Made by a program: the position numbers and the translations under genes. From NCBI GenBank assembly GCA_018666775.1, contig JABIXC010000002.1:1-64000 (forward strand): a stretch of DNA of 64,000 nt, read 5' to 3'. Position 1 is the stretch's first letter. Each line of letters begins with the position of its first letter. Shown piece by piece: positions 26,020 through 35,904 of this stretch. This stretch comes from Rhodospirillales bacterium. Lineage in GTDB: Bacteria; Pseudomonadota; Alphaproteobacteria; SMXQ01. The notes below the pieces were generated by a model, which made no database searches, had not been told where the DNA came from, and saw only the letters and a program-made list of their open reading frames with translations.

Positions 26020-26937
26020 CTAATTGCCAGATTGATTAAATGCAATCTGATCAAAAATGGCCCGATCAAAGGCCGTCTCGGCAAAATTTCCCTGATCAAA
26101 GATGGCCTGATCAAAAACAGACGCCACCAAACAGGTCTCGCCAGTCCGTTTCGGGCTACAGGTCCTGACGAGCCATGCTGAGCCATAGCCTGCATGGCGT
26201 GCCCGCTGGCGCAGGTCCCGGGCATCTCTTTGGGTCAGAGGCCCGCTAACCACGCGATATACCGTACGCCCCTTAACAAAGGCCGATATCACCTCGGGTT
26301 TGCCATTCAGATGATCAATCGAATTTGCGGCATGGTTTGCGGCTTGTTCGGCATCGGCCGCGCTGGCATAGCTGGCCAATGAGACATAATAATTCAGATT
26401 TTCCGGGGTCAAATTCCCTTTACGACCACTGGCATCCTCACGGGCGGCACCATGATGAACCGTCGCGGTTTCAGGGGGCGAAATATGAAGGGCATCAAGA
26501 ACGGGGGATGCGGTCGATTTTTGGATCTTCTTTGCGGCCCCATTCCGGGTCGGGTTCATTTCCGGTGAAAATGCCGGTGACGCCGTAATAACATCGCCCG
26601 GGCCGGCTGCCGGGGCAATACTGGCAATGGCGGCCAGTTCACTATCACTCGGCATGGCAATGGGCATATCCACATTCAACACCGCATCTGCTCCCAAAAG
26701 TGCAATCTGATCCAGATCCCGCACCTTTTTGTCACGACACACGGGCTGGCCTTCAATGGCCCGAAACAACGAACAATCGCGTTCCGTCGCAGCCGATAAC
26801 AAATGATCGGTATTGGTTTTCCCAGTCACCACCAAACTCAGACCACTGATGGCCTGATTCACCATGGAAACCTGCTGTGGCAAGCCCACGCAGCCCGCAA
26901 GCAAGACCGGAAAAAGGAATGGTATAATGCGCTTCAT
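26020..26937 (-). CDS. SPOR-domain lipoprotein with pentapeptide-like C-terminal tail
   Basis: A 305-residue envelope lipoprotein. The ATG at 26937 (MKRIIPFLFPVLLAGC) gives a lipobox with Cys16 and has GGGGGA about 9 nt upstream. The middle is low in known motifs (Cys in ERDCSLF and GQPVCRDKK). A SPOR domain (about 195-270: YYVSLASYASAADAEQAANH, then VYRVVSGPLTQRDARDLRQRA) should bind denuded peptidoglycan, typically at the septum. After it comes a run of six five-residue units: FDQAI FDQGN FAETA FDRAI FDQIA FNQSGN, matching the period and central Phe of pentapeptide repeats. The encoding DNA carries repeated GATCAAA blocks. This tail is unusual for a SPOR protein. Confidence 0.8.
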   Translation of the reverse strand: MKRIIPFLFPVLLAGCVGLPQQVSMVNQAISGLSLVVTGKTNTDHLLSAATERDCSLFRAIEGQPVCRDKKVRDLDQIALLGADAVLNVDMPIAMPSDSELAAIASIAPAAGPGDVITASPAFSPEMNPTRNGAAKKIQKSTASPVLDALHISPPETATVHHGAAREDASGRKGNLTPENLNYYVSLASYASAADAEQAANHAANSIDHLNGKPEVISAFVKGRTVYRVVSGPLTQRDARDLRQRARHAGYGSAWLVRTCSPKRTGETCLVASVFDQAIFDQGNFAETAFDRAIFDQIAFNQSGN

Positions 26938-27004
26938 AGCAGAGTCCCCCTCGTGACTCATTTTGCACAACGCATGAATACTGCGCCATAGGACACTGAT
27001 TTTA

Positions 27005-27056
27005 CTATTATTTTTGTAGCTGACAGGCGTTAATATTAGATAAAATTTTATCTAAT
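27005..27056 (-). promoter_or_regulatory. promoter with abutting 22-bp palindrome, upstream of SPOR lipoprotein
   Basis: Read on the minus strand: -35 TTAACG (27033-27028), 17 bp, -10 TAATAG (27010-27005), about 68 bp before the ATG at 26937. Immediately upstream of the -35, 27035-27056 is a perfect 22-bp palindrome made of ATTAGATAAAA and its reverse complement. This is the usual location for an activator dimer, or a strong UP-like AT-rich element. Confidence 0.5.
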
Positions 27057-27101
27057 TGGAAGGGCATACCCAAAAACCCCACCTTTCTGCCGTTTTAAGG
27101 G

Positions 27102-28928
27102 CTATTTTTCCGGTTCTTCCGTCTTTTTATCCGAAACCTTGACCGGAGGGGGCGCAAATCGCAAATGCAATTCCTTGAACCGGGCATCATCAATTTGTGC
27201 TGGCGCGCCCAGCATCAAATCCTGAGCATTCTGGTTCATCGGGAACAGGATCACTTCGCGAATGTTGGGCTCATCGGCAATGAGCATGACCATGCGGTCA
27301 ATCCCCGGCGCTGACCCCCCATGGGGCGGTGCCCCATAACGGAGCGCCGACAACATGCCCCCAAAACGGCTTTCCAGTTCATCTTTCTCATAGCCCGCAA
27401 TCGCAAAGGCCTTTTCCATGATCTCAGGTTTGTGGTTTCGGATGGCCCCTGATGACAGCTCAATGCCATTGCAGATGATGTCATACTGCCATGCCTTGAT
27501 ATCCAGCGGGTCCATGGTCTCAAGCGCTTCCAGCTCACCCTGGGGCATGGAAAACGGATTATGGCTAAACTTGATGCCACCGGTTTCATCGTCATGTTCG
27601 AACATCGGGAAATCAACCACCCAACAAAATTCAAAACAATTCGGTTTGAGCAATTCCAGTTCATCCCCAAGGCGGGTGCGCGCATTGCCCGCAAGCTCTG
27701 CTGCTGCCGGGGCATCGCCTGCGGCAAAGAACACCGCATCCCCATTCCCTACTCCGGTAATTTCGCGCAATTTAGCAAGCCTGGCTTCATCCAGATGCTG
27801 GGCAATGGGGCCCTTGGCCGTGCCATCATCGTTGAAGATGATATAGCCAAGTCCACCGGCACCCAGTTCCTTGCGGGCCCAATCATTTAACTTGTCAAAG
27901 AAGCTTCTGGGCTTGGATGCGGCCCCCGGGGCTGGAATGGCCCTGACCGCGCAGCCTTTGCCCACCAGCTTTGCAAAGAGCGAGAAATCAGACCCGGCAA
28001 AGACATCACTGACATCACTGATGAGAATGGGATTGCGCAAATCTGGCTTGTCGCTGCCATATTTCAGCATGGCCTCATCAAAGGGAATGCGCACAAAGGG
28101 TGGTTTTGATACTTCCCGGCCATCGGCGAATTCTTCGAAAACGCCTGCCAAAACAGGTTCCAATGCCGCGAAGACATCATCTTGGGTGCAAAACGACATT
28201 TCCACATCAAGCTGGTAAAATTCGCCCGGCGACCGATCTGCGCGCGCATCTTCATCCCTGAAACACGGGGCGATCTGAAAATATTTATCGAACCCTGCAA
28301 TCATCAAAAGCTGCTTGAACTGCTGGGGCGCCTGGGGAAGGGCATAAAAATGGCCCGGATGAACCCTGGATGGCACCAGATAATCGCGCGCACCTTCCGG
28401 AGAAGACGCGGTCAGGATTGGCGTTTGGTATTCACGGAATCCCGATCCCGTCAAACGACTGCGAATGGATGAAATAATATCACTGCGCAGGATCATGTTG
28501 CGCTGCATTTTTTCCCGTCTGAGATCAAGAAAGCGATAGGTAAGCCGGGTGTCTTCGCCATAATCATTATCGGAATTAACCTGCAATGGCAGTGCATCGG
28601 CCTCGGATAGAATCTCAAACTGTTCTATCGCTACTTCCACATGGCCGGTGGGCAATTTCGCGTTGATGGTCTCATCACTGCGCGCCACCACTTTACCAAC
28701 GATGCTGACCACAAATTCAAGGCGCGCGGCCTCCACCGCCTTGAAGGTATCGGCGGACGAATCGATCACGCACTGGGTCAGGCCATAATGATCCCTAAGA
28801 TCAATAAACAAAAGATTGCCATGATCCCTCTGGCGATTAATCCATCCAGAAAGCCGCACCGTTTCACCGATGTGCTCTGGTCTGATATCCCCGCAGGTAT
28901 GGGTCCGGTAAGGGTGCATTTCGCTCAC
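27102..28928 (-). CDS. aspS: aspartyl-tRNA synthetase
   Basis: A 608-residue class II synthetase of bacterial type, charging tRNA(Asp). It has the N-terminal anticodon-binding OB fold (about 1-110), motif 2 ([24 protein letters not shown] region), the bacterial GAD insertion in the middle, and motif 3 ([14 protein letters not shown]). A Lys/Glu-rich C-terminal tail ([11 protein letters not shown]) follows. With GatCAB nearby, the enzyme may be non-discriminating and also make Asp-tRNA(Asn), but that cannot be decided from sequence alone. Divergent from rnd with 171 bp between. Confidence 0.98.
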   Translation of the reverse strand: MSEMHPYRTHTCGDIRPEHIGETVRLSGWINRQRDHGNLLFIDLRDHYGLTQCVIDSSADTFKAVEAARLEFVVSIVGKVVARSDETINAKLPTGHVEVAIEQFEILSEADALPLQVNSDNDYGEDTRLTYRFLDLRREKMQRNMILRSDIISSIRSRLTGSGFREYQTPILTASSPEGARDYLVPSRVHPGHFYALPQAPQQFKQLLMIAGFDKYFQIAPCFRDEDARADRSPGEFYQLDVEMSFCTQDDVFAALEPVLAGVFEEFADGREVSKPPFVRIPFDEAMLKYGSDKPDLRNPILISDVSDVFAGSDFSLFAKLVGKGCAVRAIPAPGAASKPRSFFDKLNDWARKELGAGGLGYIIFNDDGTAKGPIAQHLDEARLAKLREITGVGNGDAVFFAAGDAPAAAELAGNARTRLGDELELLKPNCFEFCWVVDFPMFEHDDETGGIKFSHNPFSMPQGELEALETMDPLDIKAWQYDIICNGIELSSGAIRNHKPEIMEKAFAIAGYEKDELESRFGGMLSALRYGAPPHGGSAPGIDRMVMLIADEPNIREVILFPMNQNAQDLMLGAPAQIDDARFKELHLRFAPPPVKVSDKKTEEPEK

Positions 28929-29053
28929 AAATTTTCTCCAAGACGCGCTTATGGGTTCGCTTGGGAAAAGCCATGCTTAGGGGGCAATTGTCAAGAAAAG
29001 ACCTGCATTTTGGGCAATTCTCACGAAATCCGCCTCCCAAATGATAATTTGGT

Positions 29054-29072
29054 GGCTTTGTTGTTCAAAGCC
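29054..29072. promoter_or_regulatory. 7-bp inverted repeat in rnd promoter region
   Basis: GGCTTTG (29054-29060) and CAAAGCC (29066-29072) flank a 5-bp spacer, 15 bp before a TATAGC that could be the -10 of rnd, which begins at 29100. It may be an operator or chance. Confidence 0.3.
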
Positions 29073-29099
29073 GAATGTTTTCGTGTATAGCTTCCCCCC

Positions 29100-30263
29100 A
29101 TGATCATCCTCAAAGATACCGAATCCTTGGCCCAGTTCTGCGACTCGCTAACTGGCGCCGATTTTGTCACCGTTGACACTGAATTCATGCGCGAACGCAC
29201 CTATTGGCCGGAACTCTGTCTGGTCCAATTGGGTGGGCCCGATGAAGCGGCGATCGTCGACCCATTGGCCAAAGGCATTGATTTAAGTCCGCTGTTCAAG
29301 CTGGTCAATGATGAGCCCGTTCTCAAGGTTTTCCATGCAGCCCGTCAGGATCTCGAGATTTTTCACCATTTAACGGGGAAAATCCCAACCCCCATTTTTG
29401 ATACACAGGTTGCCGGAATGGTGTGCGGGTTTGGTGAGTCTGTGGGGTATGAAACCCTGGTTGCAAAGCTTGTGAAAACCAGTGTCGACAAATCCATGCG
29501 CTTTACCGATTGGTCTCGCCGGCCTTTATCAGAAAAACAGCTCCAATATGCGCTATCAGACGTCACCCATCTGCGGGTTGCTTATGAAAAGCTGGCCCTG
29601 AAAATGAAGCCGACCAATCGCCATCAGTGGGTCGAAGATGAAATGGCCATCCTCAACTCTCCCAACACCTATCTGCCGCCCCCCGAAGACGCGTGGCGCC
29701 GGATCAAATTTCGGGGAAACCGCCCCCGGTTTATCTGCGTCCTGCGCGAACTTGCTGCCTTGCGCGAACGCATGGCCCGGGAACGCAATGTCCCGCGCAA
29801 CCGCATTATGCGCGATGATATGATTCTTGATATTGCCGCCCGGGCACCAGAAACCGCCGATGCCTTGGCCCAAACCCGTTCTGTCGGCCGATCCGGTCTG
29901 CCTGCCGCATTAACCAGTGCAATCCTGGAAGCCGTGGCAAGGGGCAAGGCCATCCCCGAAGCTGACTGCCCGGTGGTCGAAAAGAAAGCGCCCCTGCCCC
30001 ACGGCACCGGCCCCTTGATGGATTTGCTAAAGGTTCTGCTTAAAATGAAATGCGAAGAAAATGGTGTCGCCCAGAAACTGGTGGCGTCATCAGCGGAACT
30101 TGAAAAAATTGCCGCAGCCCCGGTTGGCAAAGAACCCGATAGCCGTGTGCTTACGGGTTGGCGTCGTGAATTATTCGGTGAAGATGCGCTTCAGCTTAAA
30201 ACGGGCCGCCTCGCCCTTTCTGCCAAAGGCAGCGCAATACAGATCATTCCGCTTCAAGATTGA
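29100..30263 (+). CDS. rnd: ribonuclease D
   Basis: A 387-residue 3'-5' exoribonuclease that trims tRNA and other small RNAs. DEDDy catalytic motifs are present: VTVDTEFMRE (Asp, Glu), HAARQDLEIF (Asp) and LQYALSDVTHL (Tyr, Asp). Two HRDC-like regions follow, about 205-285 and 300-370 (RELAALRERMARERNVPRNRIMRDD). Length is typical. It is a single rightward gene between the divergent aspS and the converging ppx. Confidence 0.96.
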   Translation: MIILKDTESLAQFCDSLTGADFVTVDTEFMRERTYWPELCLVQLGGPDEAAIVDPLAKGIDLSPLFKLVNDEPVLKVFHAARQDLEIFHHLTGKIPTPIFDTQVAGMVCGFGESVGYETLVAKLVKTSVDKSMRFTDWSRRPLSEKQLQYALSDVTHLRVAYEKLALKMKPTNRHQWVEDEMAILNSPNTYLPPPEDAWRRIKFRGNRPRFICVLRELAALRERMARERNVPRNRIMRDDMILDIAARAPETADALAQTRSVGRSGLPAALTSAILEAVARGKAIPEADCPVVEKKAPLPHGTGPLMDLLKVLLKMKCEENGVAQKLVASSAELEKIAAAPVGKEPDSRVLTGWRRELFGEDALQLKTGRLALSAKGSAIQIIPLQD

Positions 30264-30287
30264 TCGACTGGCATAATATTCCCGTAA

Positions 30288-31823
30288 TTAATGCGCAATA
30301 ACCGATTGTCGGCCCAAACGCCTAGCCAAACCCGAAAGGCGTTGCTGGCAAATATCGCTGATGAGATAGGCGTGTTCTTCAGGCAATCTCAACGTCAATT
30401 CCTTATGGCTAAGTTCCAGATTGGCATTTTCTAAAATGCCATCAACCCCGCCCGAAAGTGTGTTTGCAAATTGCAAGGCACGGCCAATCAGCATGGCGTG
30501 ATCAAGGGCATATTCGCCAATCAACGGGGCAACCTGATCCTTGAACGACCCACTGACCTCGCCGCCATACCGGGCACTCACCGCAAAGGCCAACATGATG
30601 CGTTCAGGGTGGCTGATCCCAGAAAACGACATATGCAAAACTCTGGAAAAACTACCATCAGCGCGATAATCAGGGTGATCGCGCCAACAGATTTCCGAAA
30701 GCATCGCAGCGGCCCGGCGCACGCGCGTGTAGGCAGGGTCTTCTCCGGGGAATAACGGATCAATCCAGTGCCCCATAAATTCGCTTGTTCCCCCGAACCG
30801 CGACACCCGCCCGGCCCAATCGGCACAGCCAATGACAAGCGGGTCACGGGCACGCTCAGATTCCCCCAATTGTTTATAAAGCCACCCTTCCCGGAGCCCA
30901 TGGGCAGAAAAAATAACCCGGGCCGGATTGGCCCGTGCCAGAAGGCCTTCCATGACCACGGCTGCCAATGGCAAGGTCGAAAGCCTGCTCTTTGAAATAC
31001 CCGGAATTTGCCCAAGGGATTCCGGCCCAAGATTGGCAACCAATCGCAAGACATCCAACGCTTCCTGGCGGCTCAGGCTATAGCCGTGGATCACATGCAG
31101 GGGGTAATCGGTATGGGCCATGTGCAGCCCGGCAAAGGCCCGCCATGCCCCCCCCACGGGATAAAAATTGCGCCCCACGACATCGCCCAACCAATCCACC
31201 TGGGATAATGCCTTATCCACCAATGTCCGGGCTTTTGCCATGTCTCTACCGACAATGGCATCAAGACGCAGCACCCCCAATGGCAAGGTTGTCTGCTGGC
31301 CGATGTCACCCCTGTTAAGGGCGACAATTTCAAGGCTGCCCCCGCCCAAATCCCCCATCATGCCATTGGCATCAGGAATGCCAGAGATCACGCCAAGCGC
31401 AGAGGCTTCGGCCTCTTCGTCTCCGCTGAGAACCGATACGGGTGCGCCGATTATTTTTTCAACTCTGGCCACAAATTCATCGCCATCATCGGCGCTGCGA
31501 ACCGCCTCTGTTGCCAATACATGCCAGGATTCCACACCCAATTTTCTGCCAATGCTGACAAAACGGCGAAGATGTAGGATCGCACTGCGAACACCATGGG
31601 GGTCCAGACGAAAGCCTTGCCCCTCTTGTTCGCGCCCCGGGCCAAACCCCCGGCCCAAGCCACACAATGCCCGTTCATTGGAAATAGGAACCGGAACCCG
31701 TGCCTGATCTCCATCCCCCACCTTGAACACGACCATGCGGACAGAATTGGAACCGATATCAACAACCGCTTTCAGGCCAGAACCATTTGGTTGAGGGGGC
31801 TCTTGGGAATCAAAAGAAGACAC
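30288..31823 (-). CDS. ppx: exopolyphosphatase / Ppx-GppA phosphatase
   Basis: A 511-residue ASKHA-fold phosphatase that degrades polyphosphate or pppGpp. It shows AVVDIGSNSVRMVVF, the catalytic Glu region LATEAVRSADDGDEF, SGDEEAEASALGV, and GMMGDLGGGSLEIV. A C-terminal HD-like region (about 310-500) completes the long form. It begins with GTG, two nt after the ppk stop, so synthesis and breakdown of polyphosphate are encoded in one operon. Confidence 0.96.
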   Translation of the reverse strand: MSSFDSQEPPQPNGSGLKAVVDIGSNSVRMVVFKVGDGDQARVPVPISNERALCGLGRGFGPGREQEGQGFRLDPHGVRSAILHLRRFVSIGRKLGVESWHVLATEAVRSADDGDEFVARVEKIIGAPVSVLSGDEEAEASALGVISGIPDANGMMGDLGGGSLEIVALNRGDIGQQTTLPLGVLRLDAIVGRDMAKARTLVDKALSQVDWLGDVVGRNFYPVGGAWRAFAGLHMAHTDYPLHVIHGYSLSRQEALDVLRLVANLGPESLGQIPGISKSRLSTLPLAAVVMEGLLARANPARVIFSAHGLREGWLYKQLGESERARDPLVIGCADWAGRVSRFGGTSEFMGHWIDPLFPGEDPAYTRVRRAAAMLSEICWRDHPDYRADGSFSRVLHMSFSGISHPERIMLAFAVSARYGGEVSGSFKDQVAPLIGEYALDHAMLIGRALQFANTLSGGVDGILENANLELSHKELTLRLPEEHAYLISDICQQRLSGLARRLGRQSVIAH

Positions 31824-31825
31824 AA

Positions 31826-34027
31826 TTATTTACGCTTTCTAATAAGGCTTTTTAAAATTTTGCTTGAAGTAGGCCCCTTTGTCGAGCGGCCAGAGAGCGA
31901 TGGGTTGGTCATAAAATATTCATGGGCACTGAATGGCACGCCATCTGTGTTTTCTGTATCGGGCTTGAGACGCTGGTACCCACCATCTGGGCCAAGCGAC
32001 CAGCTTTGGACAGTGTCTTTCAGGTTTGCAGCCATGATTTCATCAAGCACCTGAGCATGAACCGTGGGGTTTTCCAGAGGGACCATTGTCTCAATACGCC
32101 TGTTAAGATTTCTGGGCATCCAGTCCGCAGAAGAAATAAATACCTTTGCGTCTTTTGATGGCAGCCCTGCCCCGGCCCCGAAACAAATGATGCGGGCATG
32201 TTCCAGAAACCGTCCGACGATGCTTTTGACCCGGATATTTTCCGACACGCCCACAATGCCCGGCCGAAGACAACAGATGCCCCGAACCACAAGATCAATT
32301 TTCACCCCTGCATTCGATGCCCTGTAAAGCGCATCGATGATATCGCCATCAACCAATTGGTTCATCTTGGCCCAGATTGCCGCCGGTCGGCCCGAGCGGG
32401 CATGGTCTATTTCACCATCAATATGGGCCATTAAGGTTTCGCGCAAATTAACCGGGGACACAGCTATTTTTTCAAATTTTTCCGAACGGGCATAGCCCGT
32501 CATCAGGTTGAACAACCGGGCCGCATCCCGACACAATGCCCGGTCACTGGTAAACAGGGAAAGATCGGCATAGGTCCGTGCATTCACCGGATGATAATTC
32601 CCGGTCCCGAAATGGGCATAACTTTTCAAGCCCGATTTTTCCCGCCGGGTAATCAATGACAGTTTTGCATGGGTCTTTAAATTGACAGACCCAAAGATCA
32701 CTTGGGCACCGGCACGTTCAAGGTCGCGGCTCCAGCGGATATTCGCTTCTTCGTCGAAACGGGCCTGCAGCTCCACCATGACCGTGACCGACTTGCCTGC
32801 CTCTGCTGTCTTGATCAAGGCACCAATGATCGGGGAATCCCGGCTGGTTCGGTACAGCGATTGTTTGATGGAAACCACCGATGGGTCATCGGCCGCCTGA
32901 TGCAGGAACTGCACCACCACATCAAAACTTTCATAAGGGTGGTGGACAATCATGTCCTTGGCCTTGATGGCCGCAAACGCGTCCCCACCAAAGGCCTCTA
33001 TGCGTTCTGGAAAGCGTGAATGATACGGTTTGAATTGCAATTCAGGACGTGCGTCCACCAGTTCAAGGATGTCTGCAAGTCCGGCCAAACCATCAATATC
33101 AAAAACATGGGCGCCGGAAACATCCAGGGCGCTGACAATAAAGCCCCGCAATTGAAGGGCGATGGGTGTCATGAAGGTCAAGCGGATCACGGACCCCCGT
33201 CGCCTGCGTTCCAGTGCCGTTGACATGACCCTGACCAGGTCTTCTGCCTTTTCCTCTAATTCAAGTTCGGTATCCCTGACAACGCGGAAAACCCCCTGAT
33301 CAATGACCTGATAACCCGGGAACAGACGGTCGAGAAACAGGATGATCAAATTTTCCAGCGTAATAAATCGCGTGGCGGTGCCGGGAATGCGGATAAACCG
33401 ATTTAATTGTGACGCCAAAGGCACCAAGGCCCGCACCGGCTCTAAATCATCGCCATTCGTTTTATTGGCCTTCCCCTTGCCCGTTGCCAGGCTCAGCGCT
33501 TTCAGTTCCAGAATTAAACTAAGCCCCAAATTCGGAATAAAAGGAAAGGGTTGTGCCGGATCAATGGCTGTGGGCGTCAGTACCGGAAAGACCTGCTCCA
33601 TGAAATAACGCTCTAACCACACCCGTTCGGGCTCGGTAATATCACCTCGGGACACCACGGAAATGCCCTCTTCGCGCAGGGCGTCACACAAGATGGCCCA
33701 GCACCCCTGTTGCTGTTCCAAAATGATCGCTGACGCATTGCTAATAGCGGCCAGTTGTTCCTGTACCGTCATCCCGTCATCGGCACAATGATTGTGGCCC
33801 CCGCGCTGCTGTGCCATCAGGCCAGCGGCACGCACCATATAAAATTCGTTGATGTTTTTTGCAGAAATGCTGAGAAAACGCACCCGCTCTAAAATCGGAT
33901 GGGCCGTATTCATGGCCTCTTCGATGACCCGCCTGTTAAAGGCCAGCCATGATAATTCGCGGTTGATAAACCGTTCCGGGCCAAGGGGCAGGCCGGAAGA
34001 TTTTTCTGAGGCGAATTTATCCGTCAT
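31826..34027 (-). CDS. ppk1: polyphosphate kinase 1
   Basis: A 733-residue kinase that makes polyphosphate from ATP. The N-terminal domain begins FINRELSWLAFNRRVIEEA. The PLD-like catalytic domains carry IKQSLYRTSRDSPI, the autophosphorylated His in YAHFGTGNYHPVNARTYADL and the second His region. ATG 34027 is preferred; a TTG two codons upstream is possible. It is co-transcribed with ppx downstream, and 84 bp separate it from the HdaA gene upstream on the same strand. Confidence 0.97.
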   Translation of the reverse strand: MTDKFASEKSSGLPLGPERFINRELSWLAFNRRVIEEAMNTAHPILERVRFLSISAKNINEFYMVRAAGLMAQQRGGHNHCADDGMTVQEQLAAISNASAIILEQQQGCWAILCDALREEGISVVSRGDITEPERVWLERYFMEQVFPVLTPTAIDPAQPFPFIPNLGLSLILELKALSLATGKGKANKTNGDDLEPVRALVPLASQLNRFIRIPGTATRFITLENLIILFLDRLFPGYQVIDQGVFRVVRDTELELEEKAEDLVRVMSTALERRRRGSVIRLTFMTPIALQLRGFIVSALDVSGAHVFDIDGLAGLADILELVDARPELQFKPYHSRFPERIEAFGGDAFAAIKAKDMIVHHPYESFDVVVQFLHQAADDPSVVSIKQSLYRTSRDSPIIGALIKTAEAGKSVTVMVELQARFDEEANIRWSRDLERAGAQVIFGSVNLKTHAKLSLITRREKSGLKSYAHFGTGNYHPVNARTYADLSLFTSDRALCRDAARLFNLMTGYARSEKFEKIAVSPVNLRETLMAHIDGEIDHARSGRPAAIWAKMNQLVDGDIIDALYRASNAGVKIDLVVRGICCLRPGIVGVSENIRVKSIVGRFLEHARIICFGAGAGLPSKDAKVFISSADWMPRNLNRRIETMVPLENPTVHAQVLDEIMAANLKDTVQSWSLGPDGGYQRLKPDTENTDGVPFSAHEYFMTNPSLSGRSTKGPTSSKILKSLIRKRK

Positions 34028-34117
34028 TTCCAAAACCCGATCCGTTTCTGAACCTCACTTAAACTTTATCAATTATAGATTTTGTTGCAGATAAAAGCCA
34101 GATTGGGCACGGGGCAC

Positions 34118-34822
34118 CTAATCAGCATCAAGGGCTAACAATTCCCGCACCAAAGGCACCGTCACGGCCCGGCCTTCGGCCAAAGCCCGGGCATCGGCTG
34201 CGGCCACCAGACAGCGCGCCGCATCGAAACTGCGCTCCATCCGCGCTGCCAGAAAATTTATGACTTCTGCGCTGACATGGACTTGGCGGTCAGAAAACAG
34301 CTTGACCAAAAGCGGCCCCATCAGCCCGTCATCAGGCAAGCCAATCTCGGCCACCCCAATGGCCCCAAGCCGCGATGCCAAATCCGGTAGCTGGACGGGC
34401 CAACGCGCAGGTGCCGAATTCCCTGTCAGCAAAAGCATGCCGCGCAGGGTTTGGACATGGTTCAGGAAATGAAACAGCATCTGTTCTGAATTCGCATTGC
34501 CCATGCATCGGTCTGCGCCGTCAAAAACAACCGGGGTATCCATATCCCCTGATTCCATCAATTCGGCCAAATCATCAATGCCTATAAATCTTGCATTGCA
34601 TTTGGCCGCCCAAACCCGGGCCAGATGACTTTTGCCAGAACCCGCAGGCCCAACAACCGCCAATGCCGGCCCCGGCCAATCGGGCCAACGATCAATCCAC
34701 GCGAGCGCTTCCCCATTGCAGGGCGCTTCCAGAAAATCTTCGCCATCAAGGCTTTGATGCGGGGTAAAGGGCAGGGTTAATTGAGAAAAACTGTCAGGCG
34801 TATTCCGGCCAGATTTTTTCAC
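34118..34822 (-). CDS. hdaA: DnaA-related regulatory ATPase HdaA
   Basis: A 234-residue short DnaA-like AAA+ protein lacking the DnaA DNA-binding domain. Walker A is VVGPAGSGKSHLARVW, and a Walker B-like stretch is TPVVFDGADRCM. In Caulobacter HdaA works with the beta clamp to stimulate DnaA-ATP hydrolysis and prevent over-initiation. The N-terminal QLTLPF motif fits clamp binding. It overlaps the AI-2E permease gene by 4 nt, so it belongs to the DUF2066-CDP-alcohol-permease operon. Confidence 0.92.
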   Translation of the reverse strand: MKKSGRNTPDSFSQLTLPFTPHQSLDGEDFLEAPCNGEALAWIDRWPDWPGPALAVVGPAGSGKSHLARVWAAKCNARFIGIDDLAELMESGDMDTPVVFDGADRCMGNANSEQMLFHFLNHVQTLRGMLLLTGNSAPARWPVQLPDLASRLGAIGVAEIGLPDDGLMGPLLVKLFSDRQVHVSAEVINFLAARMERSFDAARCLVAAADARALAEGRAVTVPLVRELLALDAD

Positions 34823-35904
34823 GGCCCGCCATCCTCACCTGGCTTACTGCTGGCCCCAAGATAAAGCGGGCTTTTCAAATATTGATGGACGCCAAAGCGA
34901 ACCAGAACCCCGATGACCGCCGCCAGCGGCACGGCCAGCAGAACACCGACAAAACCCAGCAAAACACCCCCAGCCAGCAAGGCAAAAATGATCCACACCG
35001 GATGCAGCTGGATCCGGTGTCCCACTAATTTTGGCGTCAGGAAATTACCTTCACCGATCTGACCCACCACGAAAATAGCCGCCACAATCGCTATCGGTTG
35101 CCAATCACCAAACTGGGCACAGGCCATACCCACGGCAACCACAAAACCACCGATGGCACCAACGAAAGGCACAAATGACAACAGGCCTGCAAACAACCCA
35201 ATGACCAGACCAAATTCAAGCCCCACAAGGCTGAGCGTCACGCCGTAAAAAGCAGCCAAGATCAAACAAACCAGCCCCATGCCACGGACAAAGCCCGCAA
35301 TCATATCATCGGCTTCATTGACCAGCGCCTGAATGGTTTCCCCATGTTGCCTGGGCAACCAGCCCTTGGTGGTAGTAAGAATCTTGTCCCAATCGCGCAA
35401 CAGATAAAAGGCAACAATGGGGGTGATAACAATCAGGGAAATCAGGTTCAATAACGCAATCCCACCGCTCCAAATGCTGGCGAGCAGACCCCCGGCAAGT
35501 TTCAGGGCATCCCCGGCAAAACCGCCAACCGCACCTTTCAGGCGTTCAAGGTCTGCGGGAGAGAGTTCTGAGCTAACCCGCACCAGAACCGAGCCTAGAC
35601 GCTCTTGCAACACCCGCATCACGTCAGGCAATTTCCGGGCAAGGTCCAACAATTGTGCTTCGACCAGCGGGGTCAATAAAACCAGCCCTGCCCCGAAACA
35701 CAAAAAGAAAAACACCAAAACCAAAGAGGTCGCCAATGACCGGTTCATCTTCGCCCGCGACAAACGCTCCACCACCGGGTCCAGAAAATAGGCCACTAAC
35801 AATCCGGTTACGAAAGGCAATAAAATTGGGCTGAACAGATGCAGCAACAAACCGAAAACGACAAACCCCAAAAGCCAGGTCAGGGTGATCCGGGAAAGGT
35901 TCAT
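34819..35904 (-). CDS. AI-2E family (PerM-like) membrane transporter
   Basis: A 361-residue polytopic membrane protein with about eight hydrophobic segments. The ATG at 35904 has GGAGG 7 nt upstream and overlaps the preceding gene by 4 nt; a longer frame is spurious. Family signs are the N-terminal LLPFVTGLLVAYFLDPVVERL, the central soluble amphipathic region (about 100-150) and the C-terminal half with IGEGNFLTPKLVGHRIQLHPVWI. The family includes TqsA/PerM-type exporters; the substrate here is unknown. Its operon partners concern phospholipid and replication control. Confidence 0.93.
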   Translation of the reverse strand: MNLSRITLTWLLGFVVFGLLLHLFSPILLPFVTGLLVAYFLDPVVERLSRAKMNRSLATSLVLVFFFLCFGAGLVLLTPLVEAQLLDLARKLPDVMRVLQERLGSVLVRVSSELSPADLERLKGAVGGFAGDALKLAGGLLASIWSGGIALLNLISLIVITPIVAFYLLRDWDKILTTTKGWLPRQHGETIQALVNEADDMIAGFVRGMGLVCLILAAFYGVTLSLVGLEFGLVIGLFAGLLSFVPFVGAIGGFVVAVGMACAQFGDWQPIAIVAAIFVVGQIGEGNFLTPKLVGHRIQLHPVWIIFALLAGGVLLGFVGVLLAVPLAAVIGVLVRFGVHQYLKSPLYLGASSKPGEDGGP

